DNA of 64,000 nt from the NCBI GenBank assembly GCA_965243775.1, contig CBDEWF010000083.1, forward strand, positions 89,290-153,289, read 5' to 3'. A model generated the notes under the pieces. It was given only the letters and a program-made list of their open reading frames with translations, was not told the origin of the DNA and did not search any database. Positions 1 through 9,014 of this stretch are shown piece after piece (position 1 is the first letter of the stretch; each line of letters begins with the position of its first letter). The position numbers and the translations under genes are program-made. Source of the DNA: Sansalvadorimonas sp965243775 (GTDB lineage Bacteria > Pseudomonadota > Gammaproteobacteria > Pseudomonadales > Endozoicomonadaceae).

Positions 1-275
1 AGGTGGCTCTGCAACATATCAGAAGAGTGTTGAAACCAGATGGACAGCTGTTGTTCTCTGAGCACGGCAAGGCTCCAGATGCGGCGGTTCACCGGTGGCA
101 GAATCGGTTAAACCCTGTCTGGAACAAGCTGGCTGGAGGGTGTCATCTTAACCGGGCTATTCCTGAACTGTTGCAGAATGCCGGTTTTTCTATTGAAGAG
201 ATGGATGATCACTACCTTCCGGCTGCCCCCCGGGTCGTAGCTTACAACTACCGGGGAGTAGCAAAAATCAGGTGA
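1..275 (+). CDS. SAM-dependent methyltransferase, C-terminal fragment (cut by window edge)
   Basis: Only the last 90 or so residues are present; the reading frame is open to the left edge, so the start lies outside the window. The visible part begins with the segment LKPDGQLLFSEHG, the usual post-motif of class I methyltransferases of the methyltransferase-11 type (a 'LkPGG.l...e' strand and turn), followed by a helix-rich tail with a hydrophobic C-terminal strand. The substrate cannot be told from this part. The gene ends 27 bases before a strong 10-bp inverted repeat and faces a minus-strand gene. Family assignment is fairly sure; function is open. Confidence 0.7.
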   Translation, partial: VALQHIRRVLKPDGQLLFSEHGKAPDAAVHRWQNRLNPVWNKLAGGCHLNRAIPELLQNAGFSIEEMDDHYLPAAPRVVAYNYRGVAKIR

Positions 276-301
276 GCAAGCGTGATACAGAGAGGGATAA
301 C

Positions 302-329
302 TCTGGCTCCCGGACATTTGGGAGCCAGA
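302..329. terminator. Terminator-like hairpin between convergent genes
   Basis: A perfect 10-bp inverted repeat (TCTGGCTCCC and its complement) with an 8-base loop lies between the end of the methyltransferase gene and the end of the converging gene at 363-674. There is no clean T-run on either side, so termination is inferred from stem strength and position. Confidence 0.5.
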
Positions 330-362
330 CTGGAAAAGCTGGTTAATATCAGTAAGTAGCGA

Positions 363-674
363 TTAGTGAGCGAGTATCAGTTTGTAATCGCAGGATATCT
401 CATCGTCACCATAAATCGATGGCAACTCATGGTAGGCATCAAGAACAGCATTGAGATCATCTGGGGACAGGGACAGATCAAACACTTCATGCTCAACACC
501 CTGCTCACTGGGTTCGCTGTGCTCTGAATCATCGTAAAAATACATAGCCCAGCCAACCTGGTACATTCCTTCCTGTTCCTTTTCCATTACCCCCACATAG
601 ATACGGGCATGGTTACAGGCAATGGAGTGAAACTTCTCCGGAAAGTGTGCCAGCAATACCTGTGTGCTGCTCAT
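363..674 (-). CDS. Hypothetical protein, 103 aa, acidic
   Basis: I do not recognise this protein. The start at 674 (MSSTQVLL) is preferred over a longer version from 794 because AAAGGA lies about eight bases upstream and the longer N-terminus looks like translated intergenic DNA. The protein is small, acidic and soluble, with no membrane segment or signal peptide. It has a Phe/Tyr-rich middle (GWAMYFYDDS) and an acidic C-terminal half. It faces the methyltransferase fragment and is transcribed away from dapE. Confidence 0.6.
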   Translation of the reverse strand: MSSTQVLLAHFPEKFHSIACNHARIYVGVMEKEQEGMYQVGWAMYFYDDSEHSEPSEQGVEHEVFDLSLSPDDLNAVLDAYHELPSIYGDDEISCDYKLILAH

Positions 675-865
675 TTTCAAATCCTTTGAAATCTGCTTTT
701 CGCCATGGAACCCTCCATGGCCCTCATTATTGATGACAACGTTATTGATAACAGCAATTAACACAGTATGGAATAGAAGGTAGGCACTACGCAAATAAGA
801 GCCTGTTCCCGGTCAGGCTTCCTGCTATGTTATGATCGCTTGATAAGCCATCAGAAAAATGAATT

Positions 866-2014
866 ATGACCGAGCTGTCCCCCACCCTTGAGCTGGCCTG
901 TGAACTGATTTCCCGGCCTTCTGTGACCCCCGAAGATAAAGGTTGCCAGCAACTTCTGGCAGATCGCCTTGCAGCTCTTGACTTCAAGACAGAGCATCTG
1001 CGCTTTGAAGATACCGATAATATCTGGCTACGCCGGGGAAACAGTGCCCCCCTGTTTGTTTTTGCCGGACATACCGATGTCGTTCCTTCCGGTCCAGAGG
1101 ATGAGTGGCAGTTCCCTCCCTTCAAACCCACCATTGATAAAGGCATGCTCTGTGGCCGTGGCGCTGCAGACATGAAAGGCAGTATCGCTGCATTTATGAC
1201 GGCTGTTGAACGCTTTATCGCTGACAACCCCGACCACAGCGGTTCCATTGCGCTGCTGATTACCAGCGATGAGGAAGGCATTGCTACCAATGGCACTGTC
1301 AGGGTTGTGGAAGTGCTGGAAAACCGCAACGAGAAGATTGACTGGTGCCTGGTAGGCGAACCCTCCAGCACCAGGAAGGTTGGAGATGTGATCAAGAATG
1401 GTCGGCGTGGATCTCTGGGGGCCCAGTTAACCATCAAGGGGGTTCAGGGCCATGTTGCCTACCCCCATTTAGCAGAAAACCCGGTTCACACCTCGGCACC
1501 TTTTATCGCAGAGCTGACTGCTACAGAATGGGATAAAGGGAATGAATTCTTCCCACCCACCAGCTTCCAGATTTCCAACTTTAATGCCGGTACCGGTGCC
1601 ACCAATGTCATTCCAGGCAGTATTGATATTGTCTGCAATTTCCGCTTCTCTACCGAGCAGACTGACTCCAGTCTGAGAACCCGCTTCGAGCAGATGCTTG
1701 ATCGACACAACCTTAACTATGATCTGCAGTGGCACCTGAGTGGTCAGCCATTCCTGACGGACAGGGGAGCGCTGGTTGATGCATCCGTCAGCGCCATTTG
1801 CTCTATCTGTGGCTATGACACAGAACTCTCTACAGCCGGGGGAACGTCAGATGGACGTTTTATAGCCCCTACTGGTGCCCAGGTTCTTGAACTTGGCCCC
1901 TGTAACGCCACGATTCACAAGGTGAATGAACGTGTTGCAGCAGAAGATCTCAATACTCTTTCCGAAATCTATGAGCAGATTCTGGTTAACCTGCTAGGAG
2001 CCGGTCGGACTTAA
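866..2014 (+). CDS. dapE: Succinyl-diaminopimelate desuccinylase
   Basis: Hydrolyses N-succinyl-LL-2,6-diaminopimelate to succinate and LL-diaminopimelate in the succinylase branch of lysine and peptidoglycan synthesis, in the cytoplasm. At 382 aa it has the normal DapE length (about 375). The di-zinc site of peptidase family M20 is visible: H69 in FAGHTDVVPSG, the bridging D102 in GAADMKGS, the E136-E137 pair in TSDEEG, E165 in VGEPSS and H351 near the C-terminus (CNATIHKVNE). The central dimerisation domain lies between the two catalytic halves. It appears to be a single-gene unit; the ribosome binding site is weak. A hairpin overlaps the stop codon but has no T-run. Confidence 0.96.
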   Translation: MTELSPTLELACELISRPSVTPEDKGCQQLLADRLAALDFKTEHLRFEDTDNIWLRRGNSAPLFVFAGHTDVVPSGPEDEWQFPPFKPTIDKGMLCGRGAADMKGSIAAFMTAVERFIADNPDHSGSIALLITSDEEGIATNGTVRVVEVLENRNEKIDWCLVGEPSSTRKVGDVIKNGRRGSLGAQLTIKGVQGHVAYPHLAENPVHTSAPFIAELTATEWDKGNEFFPPTSFQISNFNAGTGATNVIPGSIDIVCNFRFSTEQTDSSLRTRFEQMLDRHNLNYDLQWHLSGQPFLTDRGALVDASVSAICSICGYDTELSTAGGTSDGRFIAPTGAQVLELGPCNATIHKVNERVAAEDLNTLSEIYEQILVNLLGAGRT

Positions 2015-2215
2015 CCGACCGTAGCGAGCAAAAATCCGGTTTGAGCCAGTTTTCACGTATAGCAAGAGCTGTAGAGCTGGACTCAAACAATAATATTTAG
2101 CACGGTGGTTAGCGATACTATACAAGTCTGCAACCTGGATCACACTGTAAGTTGAACCTTTACCTCTGGATGCAAGTCATAATGATCATGATATATGCAG
2201 GGTAGATATTGAGTT

Positions 2216-2929
2216 ATGAACCACTTTCCGATGAGTCATCCTCGAGCAATAGTTCAGGATTATCAGGATTTTTCTGACGATGAGGATAGGCCGTCATACA
2301 CTTCCCGTAAGCAGGTCAGCTATTCGGTGAAAAAAAACAATACTTGCTTAGAGGCACTTCGAAAGGCAGTGGCATTTGGACGAAAAGTGATTCCTGTGTT
2401 GACGGAATGTTTGACACTGGCCGTTGGTTTTAGCTGGAGTGTGTATCAAATCCAACCCGCAGTACGTGAGTACTGTTCTGGTACTGGTAGTGATATGCAA
2501 AGAAACTCTATCCACTGCTTTGATGCTGAATGGGTAGATCAACTGGTCACATTAGGCGTTCATATCATCGGAATAACAGCATCATTTACAGCTTACTGTG
2601 GAGCAAAATCAATTTTGGATAGAACAGTTAATGTTGCATTTTTGAAGATGCAAACAGCAATTAACATGGGAAAAAAATTTTACAAACATTATTATCCAGA
2701 CCCAACTCCAGCAACAGGAAATAGCTTTCTTCAGTATTTACCGCCCAAACAAAAAACCGTAAAGCAGGAATATGAAGAGCATATTGAAAGAATGTCAACA
2801 TGGCAGTTAAGAGAAGAAACATTAAGGTTTTATGACATCATCAACAGACTGAAAAAACGATGCCCAGAGTATTCATTAACTTTAGGAAAGCCGGTATCTC
2901 CAACAAGGATCACTAAATACCAAGACTAA
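2216..2929 (+). CDS. Hypothetical membrane protein, 237 aa
   Basis: Not recognised. The N-terminal 50 residues are polar and acidic/basic. Two hydrophobic segments follow, at about residues 59-80 (IPVLTECLTLAVGFSWSVY) and 110-133 (around VHIIGITASFTAYCGA), then a basic, helical C-terminal 100 residues. Both membrane segments sit in the middle, giving a hairpin topology with both ends on one side. The gene is AT-richer than dapE and lies 43 bases before another AT-rich gene with a methyltransferase-like domain. The two probably form one unit acquired together. An alternative start is Met6. Confidence 0.55.
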   Translation: MNHFPMSHPRAIVQDYQDFSDDEDRPSYTSRKQVSYSVKKNNTCLEALRKAVAFGRKVIPVLTECLTLAVGFSWSVYQIQPAVREYCSGTGSDMQRNSIHCFDAEWVDQLVTLGVHIIGITASFTAYCGAKSILDRTVNVAFLKMQTAINMGKKFYKHYYPDPTPATGNSFLQYLPPKQKTVKQEYEEHIERMSTWQLREETLRFYDIINRLKKRCPEYSLTLGKPVSPTRITKYQD

Positions 2930-2972
2930 TAACCAATCATAAATTAATTTTAAAAGAATTAATTTTCTACTT

Positions 2973-4091
2973 ATGAGATATCAAATCATGCAGGCAAACA
3001 CAAATAAGAGCACACAACAGCCACAAAGCTCTTTCAAGAATGAAAGTGATAGTGTTAATCTAATAGGCAAAGAAGAGTCAAAAGCATCTTCCAGCAAGGC
3101 TTTTTTAAGGGAAGTGGAAAAAGTAGAGTTAGAAGAATCTGAAGCTACAAATTCAAAGATCAGCAAGGAACTGGTTGTAAAGACTCCAGAAAAAACTATA
3201 ACTACCAGAAAAACTGTAACTACAAGAAAACATTCCAGAGAGCAGTCGCCTGACTCAATGGACAGTATAAGGATTAAGACCGATCCGGTAGAAATCACAA
3301 ATATTGATGAAAGTCCATCTGATTTAGAAACATTTTTCAATTTACATAAAGCAATAGAACATTATTCAACCACGCTTATGGATTCCCCTCAAAGCGAGGA
3401 TAAAAGAAACAAGCATAATTTTTTGATTAATATAATAAACTGTGCAGAGTCATATCGAAAAAAAGAAATACCGGAGATCTTTCCTGATTTTTCTATACTA
3501 TCGGATGAAGAACTTAAACACCCAAACATAATATATATTACTGATCAGTTTATCTCCATATGCGAAAAAAGAAGTTGTGTCTCCCTGGATAAAAAATTTT
3601 TGGGTAAACTTTCCTTATTCCTGAAAGATACAAAGTGCATAGAAATTTATTCAGGGAACGGCTGGTTAACTGATGAATTAAAAAAGAAAAGTGTAGAAAT
3701 AATAGCAACAGATAATTATAGCTTCCCAAAAAACCATTTACCATTTGTGAGGATGGTTACAAATCAAGACGCAGCAGAAGCGGTAGAACAATTCGTTAGC
3801 CAGTTATCTGAAAATGATCGGGGGCACATTTTAGCATGTCATCCATCAGGAAAACGCCACGTACTAAGAGATGTTTTTAGACACATTATAAATCACTCCA
3901 ACTGTGCAATTATTGCGATTGGCGTTCATGAACAACATTGGAATTTTGCATCCTGGAACCTTCCAGATACATTAATAAAACGCGACATTACCAAAGAGCT
4001 GGAATATACCCCATTCCTAGCCAAGGAAAGGGTTGTTATGTACTCATTTGAAACTCGGAACACCTTGCCAGAGATTACCCCATCTAATTGA
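2973..4091 (+). CDS. Hypothetical protein with Rossmann/methyltransferase-like C-terminal domain
   Basis: The first 115 or so residues are low-complexity and charged (rich in Ser, Thr, Lys, Glu, with a TTRKTVTTRK stretch) and look disordered. The C-terminal half carries a segment resembling SAM-methyltransferase motif I, IEIYSGNGWLTDEL (about residues 223-236). An acidic end of strand 2 (IIATDNYS) and a later strand (HILACHPSG) follow. It differs from standard motif I (E-x-G-x-G-x-G), so catalytic activity is uncertain. Start: ATG at 2973 or, equally possible, ATG at 2988 (MQANTNKS); neither has a strong ribosome binding site. Base use is AT-rich compared with the flanking housekeeping genes, suggesting transfer. 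Confidence 0.5.
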   Translation: MRYQIMQANTNKSTQQPQSSFKNESDSVNLIGKEESKASSSKAFLREVEKVELEESEATNSKISKELVVKTPEKTITTRKTVTTRKHSREQSPDSMDSIRIKTDPVEITNIDESPSDLETFFNLHKAIEHYSTTLMDSPQSEDKRNKHNFLINIINCAESYRKKEIPEIFPDFSILSDEELKHPNIIYITDQFISICEKRSCVSLDKKFLGKLSLFLKDTKCIEIYSGNGWLTDELKKKSVEIIATDNYSFPKNHLPFVRMVTNQDAAEAVEQFVSQLSENDRGHILACHPSGKRHVLRDVFRHIINHSNCAIIAIGVHEQHWNFASWNLPDTLIKRDITKELEYTPFLAKERVVMYSFETRNTLPEITPSN

Positions 4092-4285
4092 TGCTGTCTT
4101 TCTCAAAACCCTGGCATGTTAGGATTTGAGAAAGTCACAACCACGTATCCCACAGAGATAGAAAAGAGTAATATAAAAGCCAACAGGTAAATATTACCCT
4201 GACAGACCTGTTTCTCTCACTGCTAAAGCCGATGAGTCGGGTTGCTCAATGCTATAAATAGATAAGGCACTATTTCAGGAGAACC

Positions 4286-4699
4286 ATGATGCAAACAACT
4301 ATAAAGGATATTATCCGTACCAACATCGAGTTTCTGACCGAAGATCTCCTGCTCACTGAAGCAGTCAAAAAGATTATTCATGCAGGATTACCTGGTCTTC
4401 CGGTTGTAGCTGAAAGTGGTGAGCTGGTTGGTTTTGTCTCCGAGCATGACTGCATATTGCCGATGGTCTCCGGCACCTACCACTGTGACGACAGAACCCT
4501 GGTCAAAGATCTGATTCAACGTGAACCGATACACCTGACCCCAGATGCATCCCTGTTTGATGTAGCCCAGATGATGGCCAGCAAAAAACCAAAAATATAC
4601 CCAATCCTGCAGGAAGATAAACTGATTGGAGTGGTTTATCGTCAGGATGTTCTTAAAGCCCTGAGCGATGAGATGAAACATTGCAAACCTGTCGTTTGA
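4286..4699 (+). CDS. CBS-domain protein, 137 aa
   Basis: A stand-alone tandem CBS pair (Bateman module): the first repeat covers about residues 7-60 (TEDLLLTEAVKKII, LPVVAESGELVGFVSEHD) and the second about 75-130 (HLTPDASLFDVAQMMA, YPILQEDKLIGVVYRQDVL). Such modules bind adenine nucleotides and act as regulatory sensors; the partner here is unknown. AGGAG precedes two consecutive ATGs, and the second (4289) has the better spacing, so the protein may be one residue shorter. No membrane part or extra domain. Degenerate 20-bp repeats begin 10 bases after its stop. Confidence 0.85.
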   Translation: MMQTTIKDIIRTNIEFLTEDLLLTEAVKKIIHAGLPGLPVVAESGELVGFVSEHDCILPMVSGTYHCDDRTLVKDLIQREPIHLTPDASLFDVAQMMASKKPKIYPILQEDKLIGVVYRQDVLKALSDEMKHCKPVV

Positions 4700-4709
4700 T
4701 TTTTAACCA

Positions 4710-4764
4710 CAGCCTTGAGCGCAGAGAAACAGCCTTGAGCGAAAAAACAGCAGCCGTAAGTGAG
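4710..4764. repeat. Degenerate copies of the CAGCCATGAGCGG repeat
   Basis: Two clear units begin CAGCCTTGAGCG (4710 and 4730), about 20 bases apart. A weaker third (CAGCCGTAAGTGAG, 4751) follows. They are variants of the 20-bp repeat found exactly in tandem upstream of hisG, and lie just after a stop codon like the copies at 17117 and 38419. Confidence 0.6.
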
Positions 4765-4856
4765 AACAAAAGATGGTGGCCAAGATGATGGAAAGGGTAT
4801 TTTCATCATAAACAGAGTACAATCCAGTTCTCCTGAACGCAGTTAAAAGATCATCA

Positions 4857-5705
4857 ATGCCATCCCTTCTTCGCTGTCCAGTCTGCCGGCAGCACTTAGA
4901 ATCCTTATCCAAAGGTGCCCGCTGTGAAAGCGGGCACAGCTTTGACCGCGCCCGTCAGGGCTATCTGAACCTGCTGCCGGTTCAGCATAAACGCAGCGCC
5001 AACCCCGGCGATAACCCAGAGATGGTTCAGGCCCGTAACCGTTTTCTGGACACTGGCCACTACCAGATCCCGGTGAAAAGACTGGAGCAGGCCGCCCGTG
5101 ACTTTCTCAGTCCTTCCCAACCTGCAGTTGTTGTTGATGCTGGTTGTGGTGAAGGCTATTACACAGCCAGACTGGCCCACGCCCTGCCCTTGGCCGACAT
5201 AACAGGCTTTGATATATCCCGCCCAGCAGTACAAGCCTGCTGTCGGAGAATGAAGTCAATTCAATGGCTGGTTGCCAGTGTTGCCGATATTCCACTGGCA
5301 GACAGTAGCGCAGATATTATTATCAGCGTCTTTTCCCGGATCGACTGGAAAGAGTTTGGCCGAATTCTGAAACCCGGAGGACGGGTACTCATTCTTGGAC
5401 CAGGCCCGCAGCACCTGCTGGAACTGCGCCAGCAGATCTATAACGAAGTGCGCCCCTACCAAGAAGACAAGCTTTTATCCCAGCTACCGGCAGAGTTTCA
5501 ACTCCATAAGCAGGATAAAGTCACGGACATTATGGAGCTGGAGAGTAGTCAGACCATTCAGGATCTGCTGGCGATGACTCCCCACTACTGGCATATTAAG
5601 CCCGCCCAGCGTGAGCAGCTGCAGCAATTGCAACAGTTGACCTGTCGCATTGATATGCGCCTGTATGTGATTGAGTATCAACCTGACACCACAGACCACC
5701 TGTGA
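4857..5705 (+). CDS. rlmA: 23S rRNA (guanine(745)-N(1))-methyltransferase
   Basis: Methylates N1 of G745 in helix 35 of 23S rRNA using SAM. The 282-aa protein begins with the family's N-terminal zinc site, C7-x2-C10 and C23-x3-H27, followed by the diagnostic region GHSFDRARQGYLNLL and a class I methyltransferase domain with motif I VVDAGCGEGYY at about residue 92. The length matches E. coli RlmA (269 aa). The next gene begins 22 bases after its stop and may be co-transcribed. The name could also fit the RlmA(II) paralogue (G748, Gram-positive), but the gammaproteobacterial context favours RlmA(I). Confidence 0.93.
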   Translation: MPSLLRCPVCRQHLESLSKGARCESGHSFDRARQGYLNLLPVQHKRSANPGDNPEMVQARNRFLDTGHYQIPVKRLEQAARDFLSPSQPAVVVDAGCGEGYYTARLAHALPLADITGFDISRPAVQACCRRMKSIQWLVASVADIPLADSSADIIISVFSRIDWKEFGRILKPGGRVLILGPGPQHLLELRQQIYNEVRPYQEDKLLSQLPAEFQLHKQDKVTDIMELESSQTIQDLLAMTPHYWHIKPAQREQLQQLQQLTCRIDMRLYVIEYQPDTTDHL

Positions 5706-5727
5706 CCAGACCATGGAGACAGCCCAA

Positions 5728-6108
5728 ATGACTCAGCCCGATATTGAAATCTATATTCGGCAGCAGCCTGTGGACATAATTGTCGAGTGGCTTGGTGACC
5801 GGTTCGATGACTGCACAGAAGTTATGACCAAGGGTCGCAGTCACAGCCTGGAAGTTATCCATGAAGGTACTGTCATTCCTGTTACCATTGTCGAGAATGC
5901 CGCAGGAAAGACTTGGACCAGCCTCTGGTTTGACTCTCCCGCTACCCCCTGGGCCAATGATGTAGAAAGTGGCCGGGAAGTTAACCGTCAACTAAAGTGC
6001 AAAGTGCGCTGCAACGCTGCCTTCTGGAAAAATGGCGCTGAGAATATGGACGAATGGCTGGAGATCAGTGAAGACGGCGGTGAAAAGCTGATTGACTGGC
6101 CATCTTGA
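5728..6108 (+). CDS. Conserved-looking hypothetical protein, 126 aa
   Basis: I do not recognise the family. The start at 5728 (MTQPDIEIYI) is chosen because GGAG lies nine bases upstream; the frame is open further upstream and overlaps the end of rlmA. The protein is soluble and acidic, with alternating strand-like segments (YIRQQPVDIIVEWL, EVIHEGTVIPVTIV, TWTSLWFDSP) suggesting a small alpha/beta fold. It lies 22 bases after rlmA and is followed by a strong terminator, so the two likely form one transcript. Confidence 0.7.
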   Translation: MTQPDIEIYIRQQPVDIIVEWLGDRFDDCTEVMTKGRSHSLEVIHEGTVIPVTIVENAAGKTWTSLWFDSPATPWANDVESGREVNRQLKCKVRCNAAFWKNGAENMDEWLEISEDGGEKLIDWPS

Positions 6109-6111
6109 TCT

Positions 6112-6152
6112 AACCCGGATGTTTATGAAACATCCGGGTTAATTGATTTTTT
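6112..6152 (+). terminator. Rho-independent terminator after the rlmA unit
   Basis: A stem of AACCCGGATGTT and its complement with a five-base loop is followed by AATTGATTTTTT. It lies 4 bases after the stop of the 126-aa gene. Confidence 0.88.
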
Positions 6153-6278
6153 ACGATTGTATTGCACTTTTCTTACATTTTTCCTTCAAAACTGCCCCTG
6201 ATCTGCGCTTTGTATCAAGCCGAATACAGATCAGAGTGGTAGAATTCACAGACTAGTGTCACACCTGAAAAGACAGAA

Positions 6279-8840
6279 ATGGATAACACCGCCAGTATCA
6301 GCCGATACATTTTCAATCTATTACGCCGCCTGATGTTTTTATGGGTCAGGACGACCGTTCAGGGACAACTGCCCCTGCAGTTCGGAGACACTGTCGATCC
6401 GAACAAGCCCATAATTTATGTGCTTCGCAGCCGGTCCCAGTCGGATCTGATGGTGCTGGAACAGGAGTGCATCAAGGCAGGTTTACCCCGCCCTTATGAC
6501 AACTTCAAGGGTACCAGCCTGAGCGAACCCCATAGCTATTTCTTCCTGACCAAGCCAGAAGGTCTGATCCTGCAGCGGGAGCGGGTTTATAATTCACCAC
6601 GTTTGATTCGCATGGTACAGGCTGTGACCCAGAACCCGGACACTGACGTCCAGGTTGTGCCGGTACAGGTGTTCTGGGGCCGTGCTCCCCAAAAGGAAGA
6701 GTCGGCCCTTAAACTGCTGTTTGCCTGGAACTACAATGTCGGCAGCCGTTTCAAGAAATTCCTGGCTATCCTGTTCCATGGTCGCCAGTCCATGATCCAC
6801 TTCAATGCTCCCATGTCCCTGCGGGAAATTGTTGATGAGGGACAGGATGAAGCCCGCACCCTGCGCAAGATCAACCGTATTCTGCGGGTTCATTTCCGTC
6901 AGTTGCACACCTCAGTTAACGGTCCAGACCTTTCCCACCGCCGCACTCTGGTAAACAGCCTGATTCAATCCGAAGTGATTCAGCGCGCCATTGACAAGGA
7001 AGTGCAAGAAAAAGGGATCAGTGTCGAGAAAGCCACCCTCAAGGCCCGCAAGTATGCCAACGAGATTGTCTCCGACTACTCCTATCCAGCCGTGCGTTTT
7101 TTGGAGATGCTGCTGACCTGGTTCTGGAACAAGATTTACAGCGGCGTACAGGTTAATCACCTGGAGCCGGTCCGTGAGCTGGCCAAGAACCACGAGATTG
7201 TTTACCTGCCCTGCCACCGCAGCCATATCGATTATCTGCTGCTGTCTTATGTTCTTCACCACCATGGACTGCAGATTCCCCATATTGCGGCCGGCATCAA
7301 CCTGAACATGCCGGTGGTTGGCTCCATGTTGCGTCGTGCTGGCGCTTTCTTTATTCGTCGGTCCTTCAAGGGCAACCAGCTGTACAGCAATGTGTTCCAT
7401 GAGTACCTGCACACACTGTTCACCCGGGGCTTTCCCACCGAATTCTTTGCCGAAGGTGGCCGCTCCCGTACCGGTCGCACCCTGAAACTGAAAACCGGCA
7501 TGCTTTCTATCATGCTGCGCAGTTACCTGCGCAGCAACCAGAAGCCTATCGCCCTGGTTCCGGTTTATGTCGGTTATGAAAAGGTACTGGAAGCCGGTAC
7601 TTATATGAGTGAACTGAGGGGCAAGAAGAAAAAGAAAGAGACACCACTGGATATTGTCCGCACCCTGGGTGCGCTTAAAGACAGCTTTGGCGAAGCCTAT
7701 GTCAACTTCGGTGAACCACTCCTTCTGAACGACTTTATGGATCAAGAACAACCCGGCTGGCAGGAGCAGGAGTACGACCAGGATTACCGTCCCGGGTGGC
7801 TGAAGCAGGTGACCAACAACCTGGGTGAAGAGGTGGCCTGCCGGATCAACAATGCCGCCGCCATCAACTCCGTAAACATGGTTGCTGCTGTACTGCTCAG
7901 CACGCCACGCCAGGCCTTGGGGGAAGAAGAGCTGGTACAGCTGGTCAACGGGATTAACACCCTGGTTGCCAAGGTTCCCTACGGCAGCGGTATTACCCAC
8001 CCGGACCTGGATGGCCGCGCCATGCTGGAGAAGGTGGAAAAGCTGAAGATGGTTGAGCGCCAATCCGACAGTCTGGGTGACCTGATCTGTCTGGATGAAC
8101 GCAATGCCATCCTGATGACCTATTATCGTAATAACATCCTGCACCTGCTGGCGATACCGGCCTTTATTTGTCGTCTGTTTGCCCACAGTCACAAGTACAC
8201 CCGCAGTGAAATCCTCTCTTACTGCAATAATTTCTATCCCTATCTCAAGGCTGAGCTGTTTATCCGCTGGCCTGTTGATGAGGTAGAGAATGTAGTGGGC
8301 CAGTGGCTGACAGCTCTGGAAGAAGGCGGCCTGCTGAACCGTGATGGTGATATATTTATCCGCCCCGATTCCAGCAGTACCGAGTTTATTACCCTGATGG
8401 TGCTGTCCCGCACCATGCAGCAGCCACTGGAACGGTTCTTTGTGGTTGTCAGTCTGCTGCTGCGCAACGGTTCCGGTACTATTGATCCGGAAGAACTTGA
8501 GAAACAAAGCCGGGATATGGCCCAGCGTCTGTCTATCCTGCACGGTCTAAATGCTCCCGAGTTCTTTGACAAAACCCTGTTCCGCCACTTTATCGGTGAA
8601 CTTCAGGCCCGCAAACTATTGGGGATTAATGAACAGGGGCGCTTGACCTTTGGTCAGCAGATCATGGTGATGGCAGAAGACTCCCGCCGGCTGCTACCCA
8701 GTGAAATGCGTCACAGCATTCGCCAGGTGACATCAAACCAGGCCCCCGAGCCTGTTCGGTGGGATGAAAAGAAGAATGCCAAGCAGACTGGGAAGGTAGT
8801 CATTGAAACCAGCAGTAAGAATGTTGAAGTAGAACATTAG
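6279..8840 (+). CDS. plsB: Glycerol-3-phosphate 1-O-acyltransferase
   Basis: Transfers an acyl group from acyl-ACP or acyl-CoA to sn-glycerol 3-phosphate, giving lysophosphatidate, the first step of phospholipid synthesis, at the inner membrane. The acyltransferase blocks are visible: H313-x4-D318 (HRSHIDYLLL), FFIRRSF, E392-GGRSRTGR and VPVYVGYE. The 853-aa length is that of the large PlsB type (E. coli 807 aa), with long N- and C-terminal helical regions. It stands alone between two terminators; a long intergenic AT-rich stretch (6153-6278) must hold its promoter. A long antisense open frame across the gene is only a coding shadow. Confidence 0.96.
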   Translation: MDNTASISRYIFNLLRRLMFLWVRTTVQGQLPLQFGDTVDPNKPIIYVLRSRSQSDLMVLEQECIKAGLPRPYDNFKGTSLSEPHSYFFLTKPEGLILQRERVYNSPRLIRMVQAVTQNPDTDVQVVPVQVFWGRAPQKEESALKLLFAWNYNVGSRFKKFLAILFHGRQSMIHFNAPMSLREIVDEGQDEARTLRKINRILRVHFRQLHTSVNGPDLSHRRTLVNSLIQSEVIQRAIDKEVQEKGISVEKATLKARKYANEIVSDYSYPAVRFLEMLLTWFWNKIYSGVQVNHLEPVRELAKNHEIVYLPCHRSHIDYLLLSYVLHHHGLQIPHIAAGINLNMPVVGSMLRRAGAFFIRRSFKGNQLYSNVFHEYLHTLFTRGFPTEFFAEGGRSRTGRTLKLKTGMLSIMLRSYLRSNQKPIALVPVYVGYEKVLEAGTYMSELRGKKKKKETPLDIVRTLGALKDSFGEAYVNFGEPLLLNDFMDQEQPGWQEQEYDQDYRPGWLKQVTNNLGEEVACRINNAAAINSVNMVAAVLLSTPRQALGEEELVQLVNGINTLVAKVPYGSGITHPDLDGRAMLEKVEKLKMVERQSDSLGDLICLDERNAILMTYYRNNILHLLAIPAFICRLFAHSHKYTRSEILSYCNNFYPYLKAELFIRWPVDEVENVVGQWLTALEEGGLLNRDGDIFIRPDSSSTEFITLMVLSRTMQQPLERFFVVVSLLLRNGSGTIDPEELEKQSRDMAQRLSILHGLNAPEFFDKTLFRHFIGELQARKLLGINEQGRLTFGQQIMVMAEDSRRLLPSEMRHSIRQVTSNQAPEPVRWDEKKNAKQTGKVVIETSSKNVEVEH

Positions 8841-8863
8841 ATTTCATTCCCCCCCTGTTCCAT

Positions 8864-8896
8864 CAGCCTGCTGCCCTGCAGTCAGGCTGCTTTTTT
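8864..8896 (+). terminator. Rho-independent terminator of plsB
   Basis: CAGCCTG and CAGGCTG pair around a 12-base loop and are followed by CTTTTTT. It begins 24 bases after the plsB stop. Confidence 0.85.
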
Positions 8897-9014
8897 ATCT
8901 GCAACACAGGAACCCACCTCCTCCTGTTACAAAAAAATCGGAAACCTCTACAGCGGGTTACAGTCAATGCCATCAGGCAGGACTATCTTTCTATCCGATC
9001 AAAAGGAGGTTTTT

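Noticed and set aside
787..1437. A 216-codon minus-strand frame over dapE
   Set aside because: Antisense shadow of dapE; Ser/Arg-rich low-complexity translation without a ribosome binding site.
2003..2022. Hairpin CGGTCGG..CCGACCG at the dapE stop codon as a terminator
   Set aside because: It overlaps the coding end and has no T-run; too weak to call.
6912..8543. A 543-codon open frame on the minus strand inside plsB
   Set aside because: It lies fully antisense to plsB, whose acyltransferase motifs are certain. The frame is a by-product of codon bias in the sense gene, and its translation has no recognisable domain.
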